This document shows, in pieces, positions 8,198 to 16,034 of a stretch of DNA of 41,697 nucleotides. The position numbers were made by a program, and so were the translations under genes. How positions within the stretch are numbered: position 1 is the first letter of the stretch; the number at the start of each line of letters is the position of its first letter. This stretch comes from Planococcus glaciei (GTDB lineage Bacteria; Bacillota; Bacilli; Bacillales_A; Planococcaceae). The stretch covers positions 1 through 41,697 of the forward strand of contig NZ_FNDC01000022.1 in NCBI RefSeq assembly GCF_900099655.1. Direction: 5' to 3'. The notes under the pieces were generated by a model. That model saw only the letters and a program-made list of their open reading frames with translations. It made no database searches and was not told the DNA's origin.

Positions 8198-8335
8198 GGA
8201 CGCAATATTTCGGCCGCTTGCTGACTTTTTAATTAGTAAACGCACCTCAACCTTTATTTTTCAGAATTCCGCCACGATTGCTCTTTCTCCATCCTCCTTT
8301 TAAACGATATAATAAAAGAAAAACGGGGTGTTTGT

Positions 8336-9352
8336 ATGTTCGTGATGCGCCAGACAAACTATGCTAAATGGGCTCTTGCTCTGCTGCTGCTTGTACTCAC
8401 CAGCAATTTTCTGTTGTACCGCTCGCCGCTTTCCTCACTTGTGATCCCGGAAGACACGTTCTGGGTAGTCACCGGTTCGCTCGTCGACTTCGCTTTTGTC
8501 GCGCCGCTTTTAATGCTCGCTGCTTTCCGCTTGTCGATTAAACATTTTCTCACACTGGTTGCCGCAGGCTTTGTGCTTGCCCGCTTCGTCATCCCTTCCC
8601 TTTACTTTGAACCGTTCACCACTTTGTTTTACATAGGCATCGGCTTGGAAGCCTTGGTTTTATTGGCTGAAATCGCTTTTCTTGTTCTGCTCCTTTATCA
8701 TGCACCGGCCATTGTCTGCACAATTAAAAGCCAGCCGGAAAGCCCGCTGTTCGCTTTGCTGCCGACTGCTTACGCGCGAATGAAACCCAATCTGCTTGTT
8801 ACCGTCATCTTATCCGAATCGCTCATTTTCTATTACGCGTTCTGTTCCTGGAAAAAGAAGCCGGCTGAAGGGCCCAATCTGATTTCGCTCCACAAAAATT
8901 CGAGTGCCATCGCATTTTACATTATGCTGATCCACGCGATCGTCATCGAAACCATCGGCATCCACTGGTGGCTGCATGATAAATCGCCCCTGCTCTCGAT
9001 TGTGCTGCTGATCCTGAACGTCTATTCGGTCGTCTACTTCCTCGGTGAACTTCAGGCGATGCGATTGAACCCGCTTAAAGTAAACAACGGCAACCTGTAC
9101 GTTTCGCTTGGGCTGAGCAAACGGATGGAAGTTCCGCTTGAGGCAATTAAAGCCATTCAGTGGGGCGGAGCAGCAGACAAAGAAACGCTCACCTTCATCG
9201 CCCAGGACTTTGTGGAACCGGAACCGCAAGTCATTCTCGAATTCAAGGAACCACAAGAAGCGGTCCTCTTCTTCGGCCGCAAAAAACAGGTTTCCCGAAT
9301 TGCCCTGACTGTCGATGATCCTGCCAAACTGAAAGCTCTGCTTGAACAATAA
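8336..9352 (+). CDS. Polytopic membrane protein with cytosolic C-terminal domain, unknown
   Basis: I do not recognise this 338-residue protein. It begins with a hydrophobic helix (residues 12-28) and has about six to seven further membrane segments up to about residue 245. After these comes a soluble domain of about 90 residues with beta-rich sequence (NGNLYVSLGLSKRMEVPLEA), which may be a PH-like fold in the cytosol. There are no transporter or enzyme motifs that I can name. GGGGTG lies 5 nt before the ATG at 8336; a second in-frame ATG at 8345 is possible. It is a single gene with a TATAAT at 8308-8313 and a terminator after it. A housekeeping envelope role is only a guess. Confidence 0.7.
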   Translation: MFVMRQTNYAKWALALLLLVLTSNFLLYRSPLSSLVIPEDTFWVVTGSLVDFAFVAPLLMLAAFRLSIKHFLTLVAAGFVLARFVIPSLYFEPFTTLFYIGIGLEALVLLAEIAFLVLLLYHAPAIVCTIKSQPESPLFALLPTAYARMKPNLLVTVILSESLIFYYAFCSWKKKPAEGPNLISLHKNSSAIAFYIMLIHAIVIETIGIHWWLHDKSPLLSIVLLILNVYSVVYFLGELQAMRLNPLKVNNGNLYVSLGLSKRMEVPLEAIKAIQWGGAADKETLTFIAQDFVEPEPQVILEFKEPQEAVLFFGRKKQVSRIALTVDDPAKLKALLEQ

Positions 9353-9363
9353 CAAAATCTCCC

Positions 9364-9409
9364 TATTTCCCGGGAAATAAAAAAGACCTTCGCCGCAGCG
9401 AAGGCCTTT
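9364..9409. terminator. Palindrome and bidirectional terminator between convergent genes
   Basis: A perfect 16-bp palindrome lies at 9364-9379. It is followed by a hairpin with arms CCTTCGC (9387-9393) and GCGAAGG (9398-9404), extended by A/T pairs with one mismatch to 9382-9409. The hairpin can end both the plus-strand membrane protein gene and the minus-strand ywdK transcript. Confidence 0.75.
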
Positions 9410-9415
9410 CATATT

Positions 9416-9793
9416 TTATAAAGCTTTTGAAGCTGCCACAATCAACATGATCCAGCCTGCGATAAAAGCCACTCCGCCGATCGGCGTGATGGCGCCCAAA
9501 ATTGAGATGCCCGTCAAACTTAATACATACAGGCTGCCTGAGAAAATAATGATTCCGGCAAGCATTAAGTAGCCTGCCCACGACAACGAGCCAAGTGTAC
9601 CGATCAACGAAGAACTCATCAGAATGCCCACAACCATCAATCCGACTGCATGGAACATCTGGTACTGGACAGCCGTTTGCCATGTGTCCAAATATTTATC
9701 TGCAACGCGCCCTTCAAGCAAATGCGCGCCAAAAGCGCCGAAAGCTACGGATAGCAGCGCATTAACTGCTCCGGCTATCAAGAAAAACTTCAT
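9416..9793 (-). CDS. ywdK: DUF423 family small membrane protein
   Basis: This 125-residue protein of the DUF423 family (B. subtilis YwdK, E. coli YgdD type) has four predicted membrane helices. The family start is clear: FLIAGAVNALLSVAFGAFGAH with the Gly/Ala/His-rich GAFGAHLLEGR motif, then YQMFHAVGL in helix 2. Its function is unknown, and no substrate-binding residue can be named. AGAGGA precedes the ATG by 6 nt. It is the last gene of the minus-strand run DUF4230-ung-ywdI-ywdK, an arrangement also close to that in B. subtilis, and ends at a terminator. Confidence 0.9.
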   Translation of the reverse strand: MKFFLIAGAVNALLSVAFGAFGAHLLEGRVADKYLDTWQTAVQYQMFHAVGLMVVGILMSSSLIGTLGSLSWAGYLMLAGIIIFSGSLYVLSLTGISILGAITPIGGVAFIAGWIMLIVAASKAL

Positions 9794-9811
9794 TTGTATT
9801 CCTCTTTCCGA

Positions 9812-10072
9812 TTAAAATTCAAACAGTGAATCACCGTTTGCGCCGTCTTCTTCCCGCAATTTGCTGGCAGAAGAAACTGGCTGTACCTGAGGGGAGGCGA
9901 GCGGTATGGCACGCGGTTTGGTATCCATCGGCGACTGGTCATCTTCCAATAAAAGATCACACAATGCCCGAATCGCTGCGATCGACTCGCGTACTTTTGC
10001 CGGATCGCCTTTACGCGCCTGTGCAGTATGCTTTTCGATTTCACGCAAAATGCGCTGTGCATCGATTGCCAT
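9812..10072 (-). CDS. ywdI: YwdI family (DUF5327) small protein, function unknown
   Basis: This 86-residue soluble protein has a helical N-terminal half (AIDAQRILREIEKHTAQARK, then RESIAAIRALCDLLLE) followed by a low-complexity, probably disordered tail ending in DSLFEF. It matches the YwdI/DUF5327 family, which neighbours ung in Bacillus. AAAGGGGGA stands 6 nt before the ATG. Its function is unknown; placement between ung and ywdK is conserved but says little about its job. Confidence 0.8.
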   Translation of the reverse strand: MAIDAQRILREIEKHTAQARKGDPAKVRESIAAIRALCDLLLEDDQSPMDTKPRAIPLASPQVQPVSSASKLREEDGANGDSLFEF

Positions 10073-10130
10073 GAAAAATCCCCCTTTCCGTTTACATTCT
10101 TCCCTATTTTAGCACGCTTGGAGCTGAGCG

Positions 10131-10805
10131 TCAGTCCAAACAGAAATCAATCGGCTCTTCTCCGCGTGCCTGTAACAGTTCGTTCACTTTTGAATACGGC
10201 TTGCTGCCGAAAAAGCCGCGGCTGGCGCTTAGCGGACTCGGATGAACAGCTTCTATGATCGAATGGCGCTCCAAATTAATGAGCGGCTTTTTCTTTTGCG
10301 CCGGCCGGCCCCATAACACAAAAATGACCGGCTTTTCGCGTTCCGACAGTTTGCGAATCACTTCATCCGTAAAAGTTTCCCAGCCTTGATTGCGATGGGA
10401 ATTGGCTTCACCTGCTCGGACGGTCAAAACGGTGTTGAGCATCAGCACACCCTGGTCCGCCCACTTCGTCAAGGTGCCGTCTTTCGGTTTTTCACAGCCA
10501 ATATCTTCTTTCAGTTCCTTGAACATATTGCGCAGGCTCGGCGGATGCGTGACGCCCGGCTGAACCGAAAAACTGAGTCCGTGCGCCTGGCCCGGGCCGT
10601 GGTAAGGATCTTGGCCCAAAATGACGACTTTCACTTCGCTGTAGGGGGTGTGCTTGAATGCATTCCAGATGTTTTCTTTTGCCGGATATACCGTTTCATT
10701 GGCGTATTGCTCTTTTAGAAACTCGCGCAGTTTCAGGTAATAGGGTTTATTGAATTCTTCTCCAATGATTTCCTGCCAGTCATTTTGAAAAATTTCCTTT
10801 GGCAT
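10131..10805 (-). CDS. ung: Uracil-DNA glycosylase, family 1
   Basis: This 224-residue base-excision repair enzyme removes uracil from DNA. The water-activating loop [18 protein letters not shown] (Asp66 catalytic) and the minor-groove loop [13 protein letters not shown] (His188) are complete. The [17 protein letters not shown] segment is the uracil-binding strand. I use the ATG at 10805, which has AAGGAG 8 nt upstream, rather than a GTG at 10814 that overlaps the ribosome site. It lies just after the DUF4230 gene and before ywdI in the same direction, so the genes are likely co-transcribed. Confidence 0.97.
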   Translation of the reverse strand: MPKEIFQNDWQEIIGEEFNKPYYLKLREFLKEQYANETVYPAKENIWNAFKHTPYSEVKVVILGQDPYHGPGQAHGLSFSVQPGVTHPPSLRNMFKELKEDIGCEKPKDGTLTKWADQGVLMLNTVLTVRAGEANSHRNQGWETFTDEVIRKLSEREKPVIFVLWGRPAQKKKPLINLERHSIIEAVHPSPLSASRGFFGSKPYSKVNELLQARGEEPIDFCLD

Positions 10806-10817
10806 GCATACCACTCC

Positions 10818-11537
10818 TTATTCTTTGAATTCGACTTTTACCTCATAATCCACCAGATTAAACATTTGCTGAACCGAGCTGGCGGCATTTTCTTCAGCCA
10901 ATTCCAGCACGCCCTGCCCTTTGGTTTCTTCAAGCATCAGTTTTTGCGCTTCTTCTGCCAGCTCGTACGCTTCAGAAATATCGGCGCCGCCTCTAAACAG
11001 GCCTTCATACGAATACACTTCCACTTGGTCCATGAATAATTCGGGACCGCCTAAAAAGTCGGCTTTCGGCAGCGTCAAAGTCGCGGTTTTCGCTGCTTCA
11101 TCCAATTCGATATCCTCTTCCGTCACTTCGGAAAAATCAATTCCCGCTTTGACCGAACCCGGAATGACCACCAATAGCTGGCGTTTGGTTCCCGGCAAGT
11201 CGAGCCCGATTTCCTGTCCGAATACAGCATTGTCCTGCCGCTCAATGATGACTTTCGAAAACGCTTCTGCAGTAGCGAGCTCATTGAGATCCTGGATTTG
11301 CTCCAGGAAAGCGCCTTTGTCTTCCTGGAACGTACTGCCTTTGATCATCCAGAACGTGCCGAGCGGCAGCGCGACCAGCAGCAATAACAGAGCCACGATC
11401 AGCACGAGAAAAGAATTGCGGAACACGCCCATCATCAATTTCAAGGTCTTCCAGAAACCCGATTCTTTTGTATCTTCTTTCCCTTTCACTTCATTTAATA
11501 AGCGTTCAATTTCTGTCAACTTCGGATCTTTTGCCAC
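10818..11537 (-). CDS. DUF4230 domain membrane-anchored protein
   Basis: This 239-residue protein has a short cytosolic N-terminus, one strong membrane helix (about residues 38-68, FLVLIVALLLLLVALPLGTFW) and an extracytoplasmic DUF4230 domain. In that domain, alternating strands (RQLLVVIPGSVKAGIDFSEV, TLTLPKADFLG) are followed by charged helices. It lacks a lipobox. DUF4230 proteins are widespread and uncharacterised. It is the first gene of the minus-strand run with ung, ywdI and ywdK, ending about 12 bp before the ung start. A direct link to DNA repair is not implied, since the domain lies outside the membrane. Confidence 0.82.
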   Translation of the reverse strand: MAKDPKLTEIERLLNEVKGKEDTKESGFWKTLKLMMGVFRNSFLVLIVALLLLLVALPLGTFWMIKGSTFQEDKGAFLEQIQDLNELATAEAFSKVIIERQDNAVFGQEIGLDLPGTKRQLLVVIPGSVKAGIDFSEVTEEDIELDEAAKTATLTLPKADFLGGPELFMDQVEVYSYEGLFRGGADISEAYELAEEAQKLMLEETKGQGVLELAEENAASSVQQMFNLVDYEVKVEFKE

Positions 11538-11608
11538 TGTTAAACCCTCTTTCTTCTATTTCATTTCAGCATAGCCCCGTGATAGGATGGAACAAAGGGG
11601 CGATGCTG

Positions 11609-11863
11609 ATGGCGGACTTTCGCGAAAAAATAAAAACGATCTCTTCAACTAAAGGTTCCAGCGCACCAGAAACCGCTAAGCGGCTTGGCATGGGGTGTTT
11701 GCTGATGGTGGTGCTGGCTGTTTCCATATTAACATTTTTCCTGGCCATCGGTCTTTTCCTAAGCGGCAATTGGATACTGGCTTTGGTTGTGCTGCTGTTT
11801 TTTGCATTGAGCACTTTAACCGCCTCGGTTCTCTTGTTCCCGCAGAAGTTTGATTCATTGTAA
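11609..11863 (+). CDS. Small two-helix membrane protein, unknown
   Basis: An 84-residue protein with two predicted membrane helices (about residues 28-50 and 54-74) and a polar N-terminal segment of about 27 residues. I do not recognise a family. The start at 11609 is preferred because AAAGGGG stands 8 nt upstream; an ATG at 11603 is too close to that site, and the longer open frame from 11468 overlaps the divergent DUF4230 gene. It lies upstream of pdxK in the same direction but about 60 bp away. No terminator is seen after it. Confidence 0.6.
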   Translation: MADFREKIKTISSTKGSSAPETAKRLGMGCLLMVVLAVSILTFFLAIGLFLSGNWILALVVLLFFALSTLTASVLLFPQKFDSL

Positions 11864-11923
11864 ATGTTCCGATTTTTGTTAAAATAAAGTGATGCATACA
11901 AACTATCAAAAGGAGTTTTAGCG

Positions 11924-12757
11924 ATGACATTGAAAAAAACCTTAACGATCGCTGGATCAGATACATCCGGCGGAGCTGGCATACAAGCTGATTTGAAAAC
12001 GTTCCAGGAACACGGAACTTATGGGATGAACGCTTTAACCGTCATCGTGACAATGGACCCTGAAAACGGCTGGAGCCACGGCATCCATCCGATTCCGGTT
12101 GAAACGCTTCACGCACAATTGCAGACGGCTTTCTCTACGGGTGTGGATGCGCTGAAAACGGGCATGCTGCCGACTGTCGAAATTATTGAAATGGCCGGCA
12201 AAGCCATCCAAAAATCCGGTTTGGAAGATGTCGTCATTGACCCGGTTATGGCATGCAAAGGCGAAGACGAAGTGCTGTTCCCTGAAAACGTCGATGCTAT
12301 GATCAAGCATTTGCTTCCGGTCGCGAAAGTCGTAACGCCTAATTTGGTGGAAGCCGGGCAGCTTTCTGGCCTTGGCACACTTCGCACAGTAGAGGATTTG
12401 AAAGCGGCGGCCGAAAAAATCCATGCACACGGCGCACAGTACGTTGTCATCAAAGGCGGCAAGCAATTGCAGCATGAAAAAGCGGCCGATCTTTTGTACG
12501 ACGGCAAAACGCATTACCTGTTAACCGCTGAAAAAACCGACACGACTTATAACCACGGTGCCGGCTGCACATTTGCGGCAGCCATCACAGCTAATTTGGC
12601 TAACGGCCAATCGGTAAGCGATGCTGTGCTGAATGCCAAAATCTTCGTTTCCGCTGCAATCCAGCACGGCTGGAAGCTGAACGAATACGTTGGCCCCGTC
12701 CTGCACGGAGCGGCGAACCAGTTTGAAAAGCCTGAAGTGCAAGTGACAGAAGTTTAA
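11924..12757 (+). CDS. pdxK: Pyridoxine/pyridoxal/pyridoxamine kinase
   Basis: This 277-residue ribokinase-fold kinase phosphorylates B6 vitamers in the salvage route to pyridoxal phosphate. It has the ThiD-like start KTLTIAGSDTSGGAGIQADLKTF and the phosphate-binding HGAGCTFAAAI segment. The VIVTMDPENGWSHGI stretch is typical of the Bacillus PdxK (YwdB) subgroup rather than true HMP kinase ThiD. Because the two families are close, an activity on hydroxymethylpyrimidine cannot be excluded. AAGGAG lies 9 nt upstream of the ATG. It is followed by a strong bidirectional terminator. Several PLP enzymes (kbl, mccA, mccB) lie in this window. Confidence 0.9.
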   Translation: MTLKKTLTIAGSDTSGGAGIQADLKTFQEHGTYGMNALTVIVTMDPENGWSHGIHPIPVETLHAQLQTAFSTGVDALKTGMLPTVEIIEMAGKAIQKSGLEDVVIDPVMACKGEDEVLFPENVDAMIKHLLPVAKVVTPNLVEAGQLSGLGTLRTVEDLKAAAEKIHAHGAQYVVIKGGKQLQHEKAADLLYDGKTHYLLTAEKTDTTYNHGAGCTFAAAITANLANGQSVSDAVLNAKIFVSAAIQHGWKLNEYVGPVLHGAANQFEKPEVQVTEV

Positions 12758-12768
12758 TACCCCAAAAC

Positions 12769-12795
12769 AAAACCCTCACAATCCGTGAGGGTTTT
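12769..12795. terminator. Bidirectional terminator after pdxK
   Basis: AAAACCCTCAC (12769-12779) pairs with GTGAGGGTTTT (12785-12795) around a 5-nt loop, with T-rich sequence on both strands. It serves pdxK and the convergent permease pair. Confidence 0.9.
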
Positions 12796-12801
12796 CCTTT
12801 T

Positions 12802-13812
12802 TTAAAGCAATTCTTTTTCCTTCAATCTCACCATCTGCTCTCGCAGCTGCTCACGGTTCCATTCCACGACCTTGTCTTCTTCAGCGGGCGTTTTCCGTTT
12901 CTTCTTTACTTTCGGGTTTTTGGATTGCAGATACCCTTCAAGCATCAGCGACACTGCCAGAATCGATAAGGCGATAAACAGGACCGGGAACAAAGGCAGC
13001 CAAGGCGCACCTTGCAAGTAGCGGAACGTCGAGCCGAACAAACCCGCCCATTCATAGGAAATGGACATCGGGGGATCACCGAACATCGGGTCGTAGCTCA
13101 CTTTGGTGCCGCCAAGGAATAAATCAAATAAACTCAAATGCGCTAAAATGATGAACGTTTCAATCACTTGCTGGCCATAGAGGACCGCCAGCTTCTCCCT
13201 CATTTGCGGATACATATGCTTGCGGATGATGCGCCACCGTCCGGCTCCCAACACTTTTGAAGCCAATATGTATTCCTGGCGGCTGAGGAGTGCCGCTTCA
13301 TTGCCGACCAGTACCGCGACAATCGGGACGGTCAGGAGCGCCATCAAAACAATCTGGATGCCGATGCGTTCCCACATTCCGGTCGTAAAGCCTTCCGCCG
13401 GCATCCAAAGCACGGAGTACAGGACAAATGAGGCAAAAAGCGTCAAAGGCACATAATGCAGCGAATCGGCCAACCCGCTGATCCACGTGCGCTGGCGCTG
13501 CAAATAGGTTCCCAGCAGATAGCCAAGCGGCACCGCGATCAGCATCCGCAGTGCGGCAATTGCCAGAGCGGATAGAATGGTGTACTTGGCCCCCAGCATC
13601 AGTTTTCCGAATAAATCATAGCCGTACTGGTCCGTCCCGAGCGGATGGCCCCATTGCGGCGAAAGCGGCGGGCTTTCGATTGCCCTTCCGTTTTCTGTGA
13701 TAAATAAAGTCTGCTTGGGCACATTGCCGTACAAGCCTTCATAAACAAAACTGCCAATAAGGAAGAATGCCAGAATCCCAAAGCCGATGATGAAATAAGG
13801 GCGTTTCCACAT
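12802..13812 (-). CDS. ABC transporter permease, OppC/DppC type
   Basis: This 336-residue permease of the dipeptide/oligopeptide/nickel ABC family has an N-terminal membrane helix and an extracytoplasmic loop holding the family sequence GTDQYGYDLFGKLMLGAKYT. Five core helices follow. The coupling EAA loop is NEAALLSRQEYILASKVLGAGRWRIIRKHM. A charged tail of about 45 residues is lysine-rich and unusual in length. The stop codon of the upstream permease is immediately followed by this ATG, so the two are translationally coupled. No ATPase or binding protein is nearby, so the transporter must borrow them or act with distant genes. Confidence 0.88.
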   Translation of the reverse strand: MWKRPYFIIGFGILAFFLIGSFVYEGLYGNVPKQTLFITENGRAIESPPLSPQWGHPLGTDQYGYDLFGKLMLGAKYTILSALAIAALRMLIAVPLGYLLGTYLQRQRTWISGLADSLHYVPLTLFASFVLYSVLWMPAEGFTTGMWERIGIQIVLMALLTVPIVAVLVGNEAALLSRQEYILASKVLGAGRWRIIRKHMYPQMREKLAVLYGQQVIETFIILAHLSLFDLFLGGTKVSYDPMFGDPPMSISYEWAGLFGSTFRYLQGAPWLPLFPVLFIALSILAVSLMLEGYLQSKNPKVKKKRKTPAEEDKVVEWNREQLREQMVRLKEKELL

Positions 13813-14685
13813 TCACCCCACTTCCTTTCCGCGGTAATGCCGGAGAAAGAACCATTCTCCCAGGCTGTAAACAAGGAACATTGGCACAAAAAAGCTGAAT
13901 ACTGCTACCAGAAAAACTTCCGGTGAGATATTGTCTTTCATAAAGAGCATGATGCCTGGCATATTGAACATCAATTCCAGCACAAACAAATTCGACAGCA
14001 TGAACCATAAGGTTTTCTTCGACTGGAAAAAGACGCTGATGACGGCGTTTCGGAACATGTGGACCAAGACAATGAAGGCTTTAGAAAAGCCGAGCGCACG
14101 GGCCAGCTCCACGTACATTTGGCGCTCTTCCTCCTGGAAGGTCAACATGCTCAGCCGGTATAATTGGATCGCCGGCAACAGCATCAAACAGAGGACCGGC
14201 AGCCAGTAAATCCGGTCCCCTCCAACAACGGCTATTTTTGAAATCAACACGTCTGTCTGCTGATAAATCAGGATAACCCCAAGCTGTGCCAGCATGATGA
14301 CCAGCAGATCCGGCACCGATTCCAGAAAATACAGCACGCTTTTGATTCGTTCACGCGCCGGTTCCGGCAGCAGCATCGTCGCGACTGTAAACAGCATCGC
14401 GAAAAAAACAGCTGCTGCAAAAGCCAAAAATAAAATTTGAAGCGAATAGCTTATGTATTCCGCAATGGTTGGAAACAGCAGGATATCGCGCTGCGTCCGT
14501 ATATTGAATACCGCAAAATCCTGAATCGGCCATATATTGCTTAAAACAGACTGGATGGAAAGCACGTATTCCTTAAGCTGCAGCTCCCCTGCGAGCAAGC
14601 CTTTCACCAATTCCGGCAACCCGCTGATGAGTACAATCCCCACAATTGAAAACACAAATCTGATCAATAAATTCACCGTCTTCAT
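13813..14685 (-). CDS. ABC transporter permease, OppB/DppB type
   Basis: This 290-residue permease is the probable heterodimer partner of the adjacent OppC-type protein. It has an N-terminal membrane helix, five later helices and the coupling loop LSMLTFQEEERQMYVELARALGFSKAFIVLVHMFRN, where RALG is the usual EAA-loop position. It is more divergent from typical OppB proteins than its partner. The ATG at 14685 has AAGG/GAGGA upstream; an extension to 14766 lacks a ribosome site and is unlikely. Substrate is unknown; the family moves peptides, nickel or glycosides. Confidence 0.82.
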   Translation of the reverse strand: MKTVNLLIRFVFSIVGIVLISGLPELVKGLLAGELQLKEYVLSIQSVLSNIWPIQDFAVFNIRTQRDILLFPTIAEYISYSLQILFLAFAAAVFFAMLFTVATMLLPEPARERIKSVLYFLESVPDLLVIMLAQLGVILIYQQTDVLISKIAVVGGDRIYWLPVLCLMLLPAIQLYRLSMLTFQEEERQMYVELARALGFSKAFIVLVHMFRNAVISVFFQSKKTLWFMLSNLFVLELMFNMPGIMLFMKDNISPEVFLVAVFSFFVPMFLVYSLGEWFFLRHYRGKEVG

Positions 14686-14822
14686 TCCTCTACCTTGAAT
14701 TATCAAAAAATTCTTTCTTCCATATAATAGCATTATTTCGGGTTCCGTAAAGCAACCTAATCGCATTCTTCTATAAAATTCCCTATACTAATAGAATACG
14801 GACTGCCGGAGGAGTGAACAAA

Positions 14823-15173
14823 ATGGAATTAGTAGAAGTTAAAAAACTGCAAGTGGAGCTGGATGCTTTCGCAAACAGAGACGTTTATCTGCACTTGGAA
14901 ACAACCAATGGCTCATATGCCACACATTTTAATGAAGGATTTTTCAACGCCGGGGCTTTTATCCGCAATGTCGTGATCAATTACGAATTGGGAAAAGTGG
15001 TCGGTGAAAGCCCGCACCGCGTCGGCTTGAAGTTGCCGCATGGCTGGGTTTACGCCCAGGGAATCACCCATTACGAACTTGATGAGCAAGGCCGGCTCTT
15101 GCTTGCAGGACATGACGGATCAGGAAAATTGGCGGTGGCGCTGCAAATCAGCGAAACACCGTTCAGTTATTAA
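14823..15173 (+). CDS. yojF: YojF family (DUF1806) protein
   Basis: This 116-residue cytosolic protein of the YojF/DUF1806 family has no recognisable catalytic residues. The conserved FNAGAFIRNVVINYE and LKLPHGWVYAQGITHYE blocks identify it. It is followed 14 bp later by bshB2, the same pairing as yojF-yojG in B. subtilis, so a role connected with bacillithiol synthesis is likely but not defined. The ATG at 14823 has GGAGGAG 8 nt upstream; a GTG at 14814 lies right against that site. Confidence 0.88.
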   Translation: MELVEVKKLQVELDAFANRDVYLHLETTNGSYATHFNEGFFNAGAFIRNVVINYELGKVVGESPHRVGLKLPHGWVYAQGITHYELDEQGRLLLAGHDGSGKLAVALQISETPFSY

Positions 15174-15187
15174 GGAGGGAACAAACG

Positions 15188-15877
15188 ATGACAATTCCAA
15201 AAGAACGGCATGTACTCGTCGTCTTCCCTCACCCGGACGATGAAGCATTCGGCGTTTCAGGAACAATATCTACGCATATCAAACAAGGGACACCCGTTAC
15301 ATACGCGTGCCTGACACTCGGCGAAATGGGACGCAATCTTGGCAATCCGCCGTTTGCCACCCGCGAATCGCTGCCGCAGATCCGCAAAAAAGAATTGATC
15401 GCTTCGGCTGAAGCCATGGGCCTTACCGACTTGCGGATGATGGGCTTGCGCGATAAAACGGTGGAATTTGAAGACGATGAAAAGATGGTCGGCATGATGG
15501 CTGATTTGATTACGGAATTGAATCCTTCTTTGGTCATCACATTCTATCCGAATCTTTCGGTGCACCCGGACCATGAAGCAACAGCCCGTGCCGTAGTGCG
15601 CGCTGTCCGCCGCATGGAAGATCGCCCGAAATTGCATTGTGTGGCATTTGCCAACAATACACTGGATGTTCTTGGAAATCCGGATGTCGTGTACGACATT
15701 TCACCGGTGCGCGACCAGAAAATGGGTGCCATGAAAGCCCACATCTCCCAAACCGCCTGGATGCTTGAAGAAATGGAACACAAACTGGCGCAAGGCGACA
15801 CCGAAACGGAAAACTGGCTGACAAAAGAACGGTTTTACAATTACCGCTGGGACCAGGATTTCGAGGAATCTTTCTAA
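15188..15877 (+). CDS. bshB2: Bacillithiol biosynthesis deacetylase BshB2
   Basis: This 229-residue zinc-dependent LmbE-fold deacetylase removes the acetyl group from GlcNAc-malate, the second step of bacillithiol synthesis. The zinc-binding motif HPDDEAFG is near residue 15, and the later HPDHEAT supplies another zinc histidine. The N-terminus begins RHVLVVFPHPDDE. AAGGAGG lies 9 nt upstream of the ATG, and it is co-transcribed with yojF. The strand TFYPNLSVHPDHEA is typical of the BshB2 subgroup. BshA and BshC are not in the window. Bacillithiol is a thiol whose supply fits the cysteine genes elsewhere in this window. Confidence 0.92.
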   Translation: MTIPKERHVLVVFPHPDDEAFGVSGTISTHIKQGTPVTYACLTLGEMGRNLGNPPFATRESLPQIRKKELIASAEAMGLTDLRMMGLRDKTVEFEDDEKMVGMMADLITELNPSLVITFYPNLSVHPDHEATARAVVRAVRRMEDRPKLHCVAFANNTLDVLGNPDVVYDISPVRDQKMGAMKAHISQTAWMLEEMEHKLAQGDTETENWLTKERFYNYRWDQDFEESF

Positions 15878-15881
15878 GCCC

Positions 15882-15921
15882 AAACACCCCTATTTTCTTT
15901 TTGAGAATAGGGGTGTTTTTT
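15882..15921 (+). terminator. Intrinsic terminator of yojF-bshB2
   Basis: A perfect 13-bp stem (15882-15894 with 15906-15918) and an 11-nt loop run into a T tract immediately after bshB2. Confidence 0.9.
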
Positions 15922-15960
15922 TGCGCGGTTTTCAGATAATATAAACTTTGGTTGTAAGCA

Positions 15961-15988
15961 TTTTCAGGGGAGAAAAATGCTGTATAAT
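15961..15988 (+). promoter_or_regulatory. Possible promoter of the yjiH-type gene
   Basis: TATAAT at 15983-15988 is preceded by TTTTCA at 15961-15966 with a 16-bp spacer. The -10 box is perfect and the -35 box is weak. The gene start is about 45 bp downstream. Confidence 0.45.
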
Positions 15989-16034
15989 TACTATTCATCA
16001 CGTGTTTTCATGCACAAGGAAAAGGGGTTTATTT

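Noticed and set aside
11468..11608. A longer N-terminus for the small membrane protein at 11609
   Set aside because: It overlaps the divergent DUF4230 gene and its ribosome site and lacks its own Shine-Dalgarno.
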